A stretch of 25,082 nt of DNA from an uncultured Bacteroides sp. (GTDB taxonomy: Bacteria > Bacteroidota > Bacteroidia > Bacteroidales > Bacteroidaceae), in NCBI RefSeq assembly GCF_949298305.1, contig NZ_CASFWU010000096.1, forward strand, positions 1 through 25,082, read 5' to 3'. Position numbers and translations under genes: made by a program. This document shows positions 7,478 to 13,213 of this stretch, piece by piece. Positions within the stretch are counted from its first letter, which is position 1. Each line of letters starts with the position of its first letter. The notes below the pieces were generated by a model that was not told the origin of the DNA, did no database searches, and worked only from the letters and a program-made list of their open reading frames with translations.

Positions 7478-9159
7478 CGTGGAGGTGCGCTACTCCAACT
7501 GGATGGCGCAGCTCATCACCCTCATGATGCCATGGTCGCTCTACTGGGTGGCCGGACGTGCCAGCGCCAAGACGGTGCAGGTGCTTTCCGAACGTGTGCA
7601 GGAAGCCGTACATGACTGTCCGGGTGCACCATTTGCCTGGGTGGCCGACACCTACAGCGACCTGCGCAAGAACATCATCCCGTCGCTCATCGACGGCCTC
7701 TCCATGCTTGGCTGGCAGATAGGGGTGCATTATGTCATAGACCAGGAACCTCCGCAGGCTTGGCGCGACCGCATGTACAACGTCAACACCAAGTGGACGG
7801 ACACCATGACCTTCTTCACCGGCTTCAATTTCACCTTCATTTCGCTCGACCGCGCGTCCATCGGCGCCGGTCGCTCGTATGTCGGCGTGTTTGGCGACGA
7901 AGTAAAGTATTTCCCGGAAGAAAAGTTCACCAACCTCCTGAAGGCCGTCCGCGGCTTTCGTGTGAAGTATGGAGGCAGCGTGTGGTATCGCAGCCGAACG
8001 CTTACTACCGATATGCCAAACCCCAATCACCTGGGCGAATACGACTGGATTCTCAAACTGGCCAAGCAAAACGACAAAAAACGAATCCTGCTGCTCATGC
8101 AGGCAAGCTTTGTATACAACGACACCCGGCGCGAATACGTCGCCCGCCTGCAACAGTACGAAGAACTGGCCGAGCAGGCTCGCACGGACGCATCCCTGCG
8201 CACCAAGCTGCCCGAAGCTCGCCGCACCATGGAACTGGCCAAGCGTACCATGGAGCGGTGGGAAAAACGATGGATAGCAGCCCGCCGGAGCGTATCGTTC
8301 TTCTTTATATCCTCAAGCTACGTCAATGCCGACGTCCTGGGCGAAGACTGGTTTGCGGGCGAGCTTGACGAAGGTCTTGAGGGATTAGCCTGTAATGTGC
8401 TTTCCATTATTCCAAAACTGGAGGCTACCGAGATGTTCTACTGCAACCTCACTCTGAAGAATTTCTATGCCGACGGCTACCGAAACGAGATCATCGAACA
8501 GCATCCCATAGGGTGGGAGCAAGATTGTACTGTCCTGCGTTATCTTGATACCAGCCGCCCCATTGAAGCAGGTATGGATGCGGGTAACATGCTTTCCATG
8601 GTTTTCTTGCAGCAGACCGGGCATGTGGTTCGTGTACTCAAGGAACTATATACTCATTGCCTACTTCCGCCCGCACAAACGCAAGATCCTGAAACTCTAT
8701 TACGACCGCTCCATGAACAACTACAAGCGTGTGCATCAGGATATGGCCACCACTATCAAGAAGTACATCGAGTTCGATGCCGACGGACGTCGCACAGGCT
8801 GGCAGGTGCAGCTCATGTCGCTGGGTCAGGGCAACATAGGCAGCAACCTTGAGTATCGTTTCTTCATGGACCTGCTGGCCGGAAATCTGGAGCGGCACCT
8901 GTTCACGCTGCTCATCGACCAGTACAACTGCCCCAACCTCAAGAGCGAAATGGAAGTGACCCGCACCAAGGTAAAGGTCAACCAGGCCGACCAGTCGAAG
9001 ATGGTGGTAAAAGAGAAGACTGGAGACAAGCTGCCCACCGCCCGCCTGCCCAAGGAGAGCACCAACCTGACCGATGCACTGAAGTATGCCATCCTGCGCA
9101 AAGATACCATACGCACCTGGCAGCGAGGGAAAAGCCTTTCCGGTTCATCATTCATCTGA
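7443..9159 (+). pseudogene. Large terminase subunit (ATPase-nuclease), frame broken near 8655
   Basis: DNA-packaging motor. In the first frame (7443 onward), GRASAKT at residues 38-44 is a Walker A variant and GVFGDE at 148-153 is Walker B. SRTLTTDMPNP at about 184-194 fits the coupling motif. GMDAGNMLS with Asp379 starts the RNase H-like nuclease. After KELYT (404, base 8654) this frame becomes non-protein-like and stops at 8852. A different frame resumes at about 8656 with IAYFRPHKRKILKLYYDRS and continues through a typical C-terminus to 9159. The break falls between nuclease motifs. Related terminases as I recall them have roughly 15 more residues here, so a small internal deletion is likely rather than a single lost base. 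As written the nuclease domain would not be made. Confidence 0.85.
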
Positions 9160-9188
9160 TGTTTTTCTTTATTGTTAGTTTCTCTATG

Positions 9189-9220
9189 GCCCTGCAGTCC
9201 GTGATGGATGGCAGGGCTTT
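9189..9220 (+). terminator. Terminator after the packaging operon
   Basis: GCCCTGC (9189-9195) pairs with GCAGGGC (9211-9217) around a 15-base loop, followed by TTTCTTTG. It ends transcription 30-60 bp after the terminase stop. Confidence 0.7.
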
Positions 9221-9554
9221 CTTTGTGCCCGAAGTCTTTAACTGGATGTGTACGGCGCAGGTGGGATTTGCCCCTATATGGGCGGCTACTTGGGCGGGCG
9301 TATTTTCTGTAAATATATTTTATCACATTTCCGAGCCTTGAGGGGGCTGCAATCGCAATTTGGGGGCGGCGCGGCACGGGGAGAGATACCTCTCACACCT
9401 CCCCGGCGGTCGGTGTGGGTGGGTTGATTGTTTGATTATTAGAATTTTATTGATTATTAAATTGCATGAGTGCGCATAAAAATGGACTTTTGAAGAATAT
9501 TTATGCCCCGTTTGGAAATGGGGCGCGCGAAAAATCCGGGACGCATACAGTCTT
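9221..9554. other. Gene-free junction between terminase and accessory block
   Basis: No convincing gene on either strand. The left part is G-rich, including GGGGAGAG and CACCTCCCC. The middle (about 9425-9465) is AT-rich with TTGATTATTA repeats. A tight hairpin, GCCCCGTTT/AAATGGGGC, lies at 9505-9524. The frame of the next gene is open back to 9480 but has no good start before the GTG at 9555, as if sequence upstream of that gene had been lost here. No clear TAnnTTTG promoter is visible. Confidence 0.5.
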
Positions 9555-10376
9555 GTGAACTATCTTGGTAGTGCTTTCAGAAATGCAAGGATCAACCAGA
9601 CTTATCTTGATTCGCGATTGGATGAATTGAAATGGGCTGTTGCAGTTAATGAACTGAAGATGCAGGAACGGGAGGAGCAGCGCCGGATAAAGGAACAGAT
9701 ACGCGAAGAAGAAAAAGCCAGGCGTGAATATGAAAAAGCCTTGAAGGATGCTGAAAAAGAAGAAGAAACAATACGTAAGGCAATGGAGAAAGCCAGGTTA
9801 GCTATAGAAAAAGCAAATGCCGAGCAGAAAATGAAATATGAGGCACAACTGGCAGAACTGCAGGTAAAACTGGCAGAAGCGGAAGCTAAGAATCAGAGAG
9901 CTTTATCTATGGCGCAACAAACCAAATCCGGTCATGTATATATCATATCCAATATAGGATCATTCGGTGAAAATGTATTCAAGATTGGCATGACTCGTAG
10001 GCTTGAGCCTCTGGATAGAGTTCGTGAACTTGGCGATGCAAGTGTTCCATTTCCTTTTGATGTTCACGCAATGATTTATAGTGAGGATGCTCCAAAATTG
10101 GAAACAGAATTGCATCAATTCTTTGTGAGAAACCAAGTCAATAAAGTAAATCCAAGGAAAGAGTTTTTTAGGGTGCCAATTGCGGATATTCGTAAGGAAA
10201 TAGACAATAGAGGCATTGAGGCTAAATGGACGATGATGGCTTCTGCATTGGAATACAAAGAAACATTGGCTATTGAAAAAGCTATGAAAAATGACCAAAA
10301 AATAAATGATGATTGGGTGCAATCCCAAAAGAACTTTGCGGAAAATTTCGATGATTTAGAAGAAGAAAAAGAATAA
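9555..10376 (+). CDS. N-terminally truncated DUF4041/GIY-YIG (T5orf172/Mug113) nuclease-like protein
   Basis: 273 aa from a GTG start. Residues 1-30 look like the end of a DUF4041 domain, and 35-120 form a long charged coiled coil (EQRRIKEQIREEEKARREYE and onward). Residues 125-215 form a GIY-YIG-type domain: HVYIIS, then FKIGMT (142-147), Arg155 in RVREL, DVHAMIYS, a candidate catalytic Glu in KLETELHQFF (181-190), and KEFFRV. Full-length DUF4041/GIY-YIG proteins are usually 400-550 aa with an N-terminal membrane region, absent here; that architecture includes SNIPE-type anti-phage nucleases. The gene is AT-rich, flanked by terminators and promoters of other units, and looks like acquired cargo. 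It may be a remnant or a reduced, still active form. Confidence 0.75.
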   Translation: MNYLGSAFRNARINQTYLDSRLDELKWAVAVNELKMQEREEQRRIKEQIREEEKARREYEKALKDAEKEEETIRKAMEKARLAIEKANAEQKMKYEAQLAELQVKLAEAEAKNQRALSMAQQTKSGHVYIISNIGSFGENVFKIGMTRRLEPLDRVRELGDASVPFPFDVHAMIYSEDAPKLETELHQFFVRNQVNKVNPRKEFFRVPIADIRKEIDNRGIEAKWTMMASALEYKETLAIEKAMKNDQKINDDWVQSQKNFAENFDDLEEEKE

Positions 10377-10383
10377 TATGTAC

Positions 10384-10412
10384 TTGCTTTTCAAATATTA
10401 TCCCTATATTTG
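10384..10412 (+). promoter_or_regulatory. Host-type promoter of leader RNA A
   Basis: TTG (10384-10386), 18-bp spacer, TATATTTG (10405-10412). The -33 region reads CTTGCTTTTC, the same ten bases as in the promoter of leader B at about 16181-16190. The transcript would begin at about 10417, directly at the first arm of the inverted repeat. Confidence 0.65.
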
Positions 10413-10474
10413 CAGTGCTAACAACAAGTGGTTGACTTGTTAAGACTTCAACCCCGACCGGACAAACGGTATTT

Positions 10475-10501
10475 GTCCACTTGCGAACGTGGGCTTTTTT
10501 T
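10475..10501 (+). terminator. Attenuator-like hairpin inside leader A
   Basis: GTCCAC (10475-10480) pairs with GTGGGC (10489-10494), followed by T7 (10495-10501). Its 5' side is shared with the alternative hairpin GGACAAA/TTTGTCC (10460-10466 with 10472-10478), so the two are mutually exclusive. The T-run is followed at once by the ATG of a mini-ORF. Confidence 0.5.
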
Positions 10502-10543
10502 ATGCCCGCCGGTATCATTTTCGTGGTGTCACGAAAATGGTAG
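10502..10543 (+). CDS. Mini-ORF 1 in leader A (13 aa)
   Basis: Reads MPAGIIFVVSRKW and stops. It begins directly after the attenuator T-run and spans the ten-pair hairpin CATTTTCGTG/CACGAAAATG, so ribosomes here would melt that hairpin. Leader B has a mini-ORF in the matching place. Too short for coding evidence; inferred from position only. Confidence 0.3.
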   Translation: MPAGIIFVVSRKW

Positions 10544-10632
10544 CCATATACGAAACACATTGCATCAGACGCATAGCGCACAGCATAGCGGCTGCCATCC
10601 CGAACAATATTCCAACGCTTCGGCGGGGTTGA
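10537..10632 (+). CDS. Mini-ORF 2 in leader A (31 aa)
   Basis: Begins MVAIYETHCIRRIAHSIAAA and ends LRRG. Its ATG overlaps the end of mini-ORF 1, and its stop lies three bases before the complementary arm at 10635. A ribosome finishing it would cover that arm and change which partner it pairs with. Basic and amphipathic; no family recognised. Confidence 0.3.
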   Translation: MVAIYETHCIRRIAHSIAAAIPNNIPTLRRG

Positions 10633-10704
10633 ATCACTTGTTGTTAGCAACGGGTTTGGCGGCCGTTTTTTTATCTGCCATTGCTAACAACAAGTGTTTC
10701 GTAT

Positions 10705-10986
10705 ATGAAAAAAGAAAACCCCATCCAATTTGCCACGGTGCAGATGGTCATCGACGGCAAAGAGAGTAAGCACAGCGTGAAGTACATTTCGCTGGAACGG
10801 TTGAGCCAAAGCGTGTTCGACCTCGTACATGGTAAGCATTGCGACCCCGACAAGATCATCCTGACCCTGGGCGACGGGCGTAGCTACCGATGGTGCTACA
10901 ACATGGCTCATTATTGTTTCGCCAAAAGCCGCTTAAGTGTAGAGGAGTTCGTAAAAATCCAGTTTGTAGAGGAGGTACAGGTATGA
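10705..10986 (+). CDS. Unknown 93-aa protein, first gene of the small-ORF operon
   Basis: Starts at ATG 10705, whose surroundings take part in two leader-RNA pairings, so its translation is probably gated by leader A. The protein begins MKKENPIQFATVQMVIDGKE and contains VKYISLERLSQSVFDLVHG and DKIILTLGDGRSYRWCYNMAHYCF. The pattern is mixed alpha/beta, rich in His, Cys and Tyr near the middle. No signal, membrane segment or known motif. It overlaps the next gene by ATGA. Small, cargo-like and in a tightly coupled set; an anti-defence or host-modulating role is possible but unsupported. Confidence 0.7.
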   Translation: MKKENPIQFATVQMVIDGKESKHSVKYISLERLSQSVFDLVHGKHCDPDKIILTLGDGRSYRWCYNMAHYCFAKSRLSVEEFVKIQFVEEVQV

Positions 10987-11219
10987 AAAAAGAACTGACC
11001 ATCGGCACGCCAGCCGTGCCTGCTCACCTCACGAATAAGGTGAGCAAATTCCGTGAATCTCTCAACCGTGTACTACCTTCAGACTGTCAAATCCGGTCAA
11101 CCCGTGATGCCTGGTATGTAGGTGCCATCGGGTGCCTGTGCCTGTCGTTTGTCCTGCCGCCTGCCGTGCTTGGGCTGGCCTATTGTGTCGTACAAGCAAG
11201 GAAGGGAGGTAGGAAATGA
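10983..11219 (+). CDS. Unknown 78-aa protein with one transmembrane segment
   Basis: Starts at ATG 10983, which overlaps the previous stop as ATGA. A polar N-terminal half (MKKELTIGTPAVPAHLTNKV) is followed by a hydrophobic stretch at about 44-70 (WYVGAIGCLCLSFVLPPAVL) and a basic tail, QARKGGRK. This predicts a single-span inner-membrane protein. No signal-peptide cleavage site is evident. A longer frame runs back to 10890 inside the previous gene but would overlap it heavily. Function unknown; a small membrane protein among phage cargo genes could act in exclusion or lysis, but no motif shows it. Confidence 0.65.
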   Translation: MKKELTIGTPAVPAHLTNKVSKFRESLNRVLPSDCQIRSTRDAWYVGAIGCLCLSFVLPPAVLGLAYCVVQARKGGRK

Positions 11220-11431
11220 CAGAAGTTAAGCATCTGAAGCCATCGGCAGTTGCCAACGTGCAGAGCTACCGAACCAACTGTGACTCGGCGCATACCGGCT
11301 ACCGGTACAACCTCTCCTATCATGGCAATTTCGTCATCGACGAAATGACCGCCGATGAAGTGCGCGAAGTTATCTCCTGCCTGCAATATGCGCTGGAACT
11401 GAACGGAGAAAAAGAAGGAGGTGAGCAATGA
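11216..11431 (+). CDS. Unknown 71-aa protein
   Basis: ATGA overlap with the previous gene. The sequence has YRYNLSYHGNFVIDEMTADEVREVISCLQYALEL: a beta-hairpin-like first half and an acidic helix in the second. It lacks cysteine pairs or other metal-binding patterns. Third gene of the coupled small-ORF operon; function not recognised. Confidence 0.65.
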   Translation: MTEVKHLKPSAVANVQSYRTNCDSAHTGYRYNLSYHGNFVIDEMTADEVREVISCLQYALELNGEKEGGEQ

Positions 11432-11658
11432 GTAGGACAGGTGTAAACATGACAAACGATGTAGTGGAAGTCATATACGACCTGCAACAACAGGATTATG
11501 CCACGTTGTATATAGACACACTTCAAAGGATATTGGCAGGCATTATCCGTAATGATATGGGAAGCGAAGAGGATCGTCTGAATTTGGCAGGCGAGGTTCT
11601 TGGTCTGCAAGACATCCTGCGTCGCTTCATTCAGGAAGAGAAAGGGGGTGAGGCATGA
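11428..11658 (+). CDS. Unknown 76-aa helical protein
   Basis: ATGA overlap with the previous gene; a second ATG eight codons in (at 11449) could be the real start. It is almost entirely helical: VVEVIYDLQQQDYATLYIDT, then LNLAGEVLGLQDILRRFIQE. Acidic and soluble. Fourth gene of the coupled set; function not recognised. Confidence 0.65.
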   Translation: MSRTGVNMTNDVVEVIYDLQQQDYATLYIDTLQRILAGIIRNDMGSEEDRLNLAGEVLGLQDILRRFIQEEKGGEA

Positions 11659-11867
11659 ACAGCGCTTCCATCCGATACGACCTGCAGAACATTGATAACT
11701 TGAGATACCTGCTTTGCCTGGCACGTGAATTCTTTTCTGAAACAGGTATGCTACCGGCAGAACTGGAGTACCATGGTGTGCGGTTATCCTACAACAGCAT
11801 TGAGGCAAACGCTGTTATCAAGGGGGCTCTCGACGAAAAAGAATATATTGAGCGGAATAAGCTCTGA
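11655..11867 (+). CDS. Unknown 70-aa protein, last of the small-ORF operon
   Basis: ATGA overlap with the previous gene. It begins MNSASIRYDLQNIDNLRYLL and contains EFFSETGMLPAELEYHGVRL, ending EYIERNKL. Probably helical at the start with a short beta region in the middle. Function not recognised. A strong terminator follows 33 bp after its stop. Confidence 0.65.
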   Translation: MNSASIRYDLQNIDNLRYLLCLAREFFSETGMLPAELEYHGVRLSYNSIEANAVIKGALDEKEYIERNKL

Positions 11868-11899
11868 ATGTCGCAAACTTTTTTTATACATTTTGATAG

Positions 11900-11931
11900 C
11901 CCTGTCTGTCCGTGAGGACAGATGGGGTTTT
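11900..11931 (+). terminator. Terminator after the small-ORF operon
   Basis: A twelve-pair stem: CCCTGTCTGTCC (11900-11911) with GGACAGATGGGG (11916-11927), loop GTGA, then TTTT (11928-11931). It separates the small-ORF operon from hicAB. Confidence 0.85.
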
Positions 11932-11942
11932 ATATTTAAATA

Positions 11943-12000
11943 GTATTAAAACTAATACTATTTTCGGGCAAAACTTGTGTATTAGTATTAGTTTTAATAC
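11943..12000. promoter_or_regulatory. Paired operators of the hicAB promoter
   Basis: GTATTAAAACTAATAC (11943-11958) and its exact reverse complement GTATTAGTTTTAATAC (11985-12000). Each is an inverted repeat with 6-bp arms GTATTA/TAATAC and a 4-bp centre; the first extends to 8-bp arms. The centres are 42 bp apart, four helical turns. The second overlaps the -7 box, so binding there would block transcription. The downstream HicB with its HTH domain is the natural binder. Confidence 0.75.
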
Positions 12001-12005
12001 CTTTG
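11975..12005 (+). promoter_or_regulatory. Host-type promoter of hicAB
   Basis: TTG (11975-11977), 20-bp spacer, TACCTTTG (11998-12005). The hicA start codon lies 24 bases after the -7 box. Confidence 0.8.
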
Positions 12006-12028
12006 CAGTGTTCCAAAACAATCGATTT

Positions 12029-12223
12029 ATGAAAGTATTGAAAGTTAGGGAGGTTGTCAAGCTCCTCGAAAAAGACGGGTGGGTGTTGTCATACTGGCGT
12101 GGTGACCACCGCCAGTTCAAGCATCCCGACAAGCCCGGCAAGGTGACCGTGAGAGGGAAACCGAACGAGGACATGGACCAAAACAACCTCAACAGCATTT
12201 GGAAACAGGCGGGGTGGCGATAA
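12029..12223 (+). CDS. hicA: HicA-family mRNA interferase toxin
   Basis: 64 aa, the usual HicA length, with a double-stranded RNA-binding-like fold that cleaves mRNA when free of its antitoxin. REVVKLLEKDGWVLSYWRGDHRQFKHPDK is the family signature region: the residue after Gly-Asp, His27, is the predicted catalytic histidine. KVTVRGKPNEDMD and the closing IWKQAGW complete the fold. Start at ATG 12029, since the longer frame from 11912 runs through the promoter and operators. The antitoxin gene follows after 20 bp. Toxin first is the common hicAB order. Confidence 0.9.
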   Translation: MKVLKVREVVKLLEKDGWVLSYWRGDHRQFKHPDKPGKVTVRGKPNEDMDQNNLNSIWKQAGWR

Positions 12224-12243
12224 GGCCACCCCTTTAAAAAGAT

Positions 12244-12666
12244 ATGACTATGGAAAAGAAGATTATCAAAGTGAATGTGGAGTGGGCGGAAAAAAATTTC
12301 TGCGCTTCGGTGGACGAACAGGTGCCAGGTGCTGTCGTGGTGACCGACAAGACGCTGGACGGGCTGAAGCAGGCTGTGCGTGAAGCAGTCGAGTTCCACG
12401 TAGAAGGCATGCTGGCCGACGGCGACGAGGTGTCTGCCTGGCTGGCCGAAGGAAATTATGATTTTGAATGGGTACTGGGCGTATCTGCCCTGTTGCGCAA
12501 CTGCGGACAGTTTGTTTCGCTGGCTGCCATCGCGCGGGCATCGGGCATCAACGAGCAGCAGCTGAGCCATTATGCCAACGGGCTGAAGCGTCCGCGTCCT
12601 GTACAGCGCCAGCGCATCGTGGACGGGCTGCACCGCATCGGGCAGAGCCTTATTTCGGTCGAGTAA
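12244..12666 (+). CDS. hicB: HicB-family antitoxin with C-terminal HTH
   Basis: 140 aa. The N-terminal half (KVNVEWAEKNFCASVDEQVPG, then DGLKQAVREAVEFHVEGM) is the partially degraded RNase H-like HicB fold that binds and neutralises HicA. Residues about 90-130 (FVSLAAIARASGINEQQLSHYANGLKRP) form an XRE-type helix-turn-helix for binding the operators upstream. An in-frame ATG two codons later (12250) is an equal start candidate. A strong terminator follows. Likely role: stabilising the prophage or abortive defence against other phages. Confidence 0.88.
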   Translation: MTMEKKIIKVNVEWAEKNFCASVDEQVPGAVVVTDKTLDGLKQAVREAVEFHVEGMLADGDEVSAWLAEGNYDFEWVLGVSALLRNCGQFVSLAAIARASGINEQQLSHYANGLKRPRPVQRQRIVDGLHRIGQSLISVE

Positions 12667-12687
12667 ATATAACCTGTAAAGCGATGG

Positions 12688-12716
12688 GAGGTCTCCGAAA
12701 GGAGGCCTCTTTTTTT
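12688..12716 (+). terminator. Terminator after hicAB
   Basis: GAGGTCTCC (12688-12696) pairs with GGAGGCCTC (12701-12709) around a GAAA tetraloop with one G-U pair, followed by seven T (12710-12716). The next late promoter starts two bases later. Confidence 0.92.
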
Positions 12717-12717
12717 A

Positions 12718-12753
12718 TGTCCTTTTCTCCCGCACCCGCGGGCGTTACCTTTG
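12718..12753 (+). promoter_or_regulatory. Late phage promoter for the portal operon
   Basis: TGTCCTTT (12718-12725), 20-bp spacer, TACCTTTG (12746-12753). The start codon of the next gene is 23 bases beyond the -7 box. Confidence 0.75.
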
Positions 12754-12775
12754 TGCCAAACAAAGAGTAACGACA

Positions 12776-13213
12776 ATGATCAGCCAAGAGAGTGACGAAA
12801 TAAAGCTATTGTTTATTCAAGAAGCCCTGGAAAAACATGGTGAATGGCTGTGTAGCATTCTGGTGAAAGCCATCGAGACGAAGAAAATTCGTAGGACGGA
12901 TGCGCTTTTGGATAGCATATCGTGGGGCCTTTTTGTCAGGAATGGTAATCCAGGCCTGCGCTTCTCGTTCTTCGGATACGGTCGTGCCGTGGATATGGCG
13001 GGCTACAAGCGGAATAAGCACGAAGTGGACACCATGCACGACATCTGGGGCATGAAGCGCAACAAGCTGAAGAGGACTTCGAACCGCTGGTACGCCAAGA
13101 ACATGTACGCAGGCTATTACAAGCTCGTTTCGAAAATCATGTACGGGCTGGGTGAGCAGGAAATCGCACGGTTCAAGGGCATCCTCGAAAATCGTAAGAA
13201 CGCAACCATATGA
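12776..13213 (+). CDS. Unknown 145-aa phage protein preceding the portal gene
   Basis: A basic protein with an acidic helical N-terminus (ESDEIKLLFIQEALEKHGEW). Its basic middle is RAVDMAGYKRNKH, followed by KLKRTSNRWYAKNMYAGYYKL. The pattern of a basic, aromatic C-terminal helix (WYAKNMYAGYYKLVSKIMYG) recalls small head-tail joining or morphogenesis proteins next to portal genes in Bacteroidales phages, but I cannot name a family. It is first in its operon, driven by a late promoter, and overlaps the portal start by ATGA. A virion assembly role is therefore likely but unproven. Confidence 0.65.
   Translation: MISQESDEIKLLFIQEALEKHGEWLCSILVKAIETKKIRRTDALLDSISWGLFVRNGNPGLRFSFFGYGRAVDMAGYKRNKHEVDTMHDIWGMKRNKLKRTSNRWYAKNMYAGYYKLVSKIMYGLGEQEIARFKGILENRKNATI

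Larger units (their letters stand above)
10413..10704 (+). promoter_or_regulatory. Structured leader RNA A with three-copy repeat switch
   Basis: A roughly 290-base leader before the gene at 10705. GCTAACAACAAGTG occurs at 10417-10430 and 10683-10696, and its exact complement CACTTGTTGTTAGC at 10635-10648. The complement can pair with either copy; with the second copy the stem grows to 16 bp (10635-10650 with 10681-10696). GTGTTTCGTATATG (10694-10707), which includes the start codon, is also exactly complementary to CATATACGAAACAC at 10545-10558. A terminator-like hairpin (10475-10494, then T7) competes with GGACAAA/TTTGTCC (10460-10478). A ten-pair hairpin lies at 10516-10539 and a second terminator-like hairpin at 10649-10672. 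Two mini-ORFs lie inside. This is the layout of an attenuator or riboregulator. Confidence 0.65.

Noticed and set aside
9159..9341. 60-aa ORF directly after the terminase stop
   Set aside because: It runs through the terminator hairpin at 9189-9220, has no promoter or ribosome site, and its sequence is hydrophobic without a pattern.
10413..10704. Retron msr-msd or DGR template
   Set aside because: The inverted arms recall retron RNA, but no reverse transcriptase or variable-repeat gene exists in the window; the pairing with a start codon fits a leader switch better. A reverse transcriptase found close by outside the window would reopen this.
10428..10769. 113-aa ORF across leader A
   Set aside because: It reads through both terminator-like hairpins and all repeat arms and overlaps the start of the 10705 gene in another frame; the repeats explain the sequence better.
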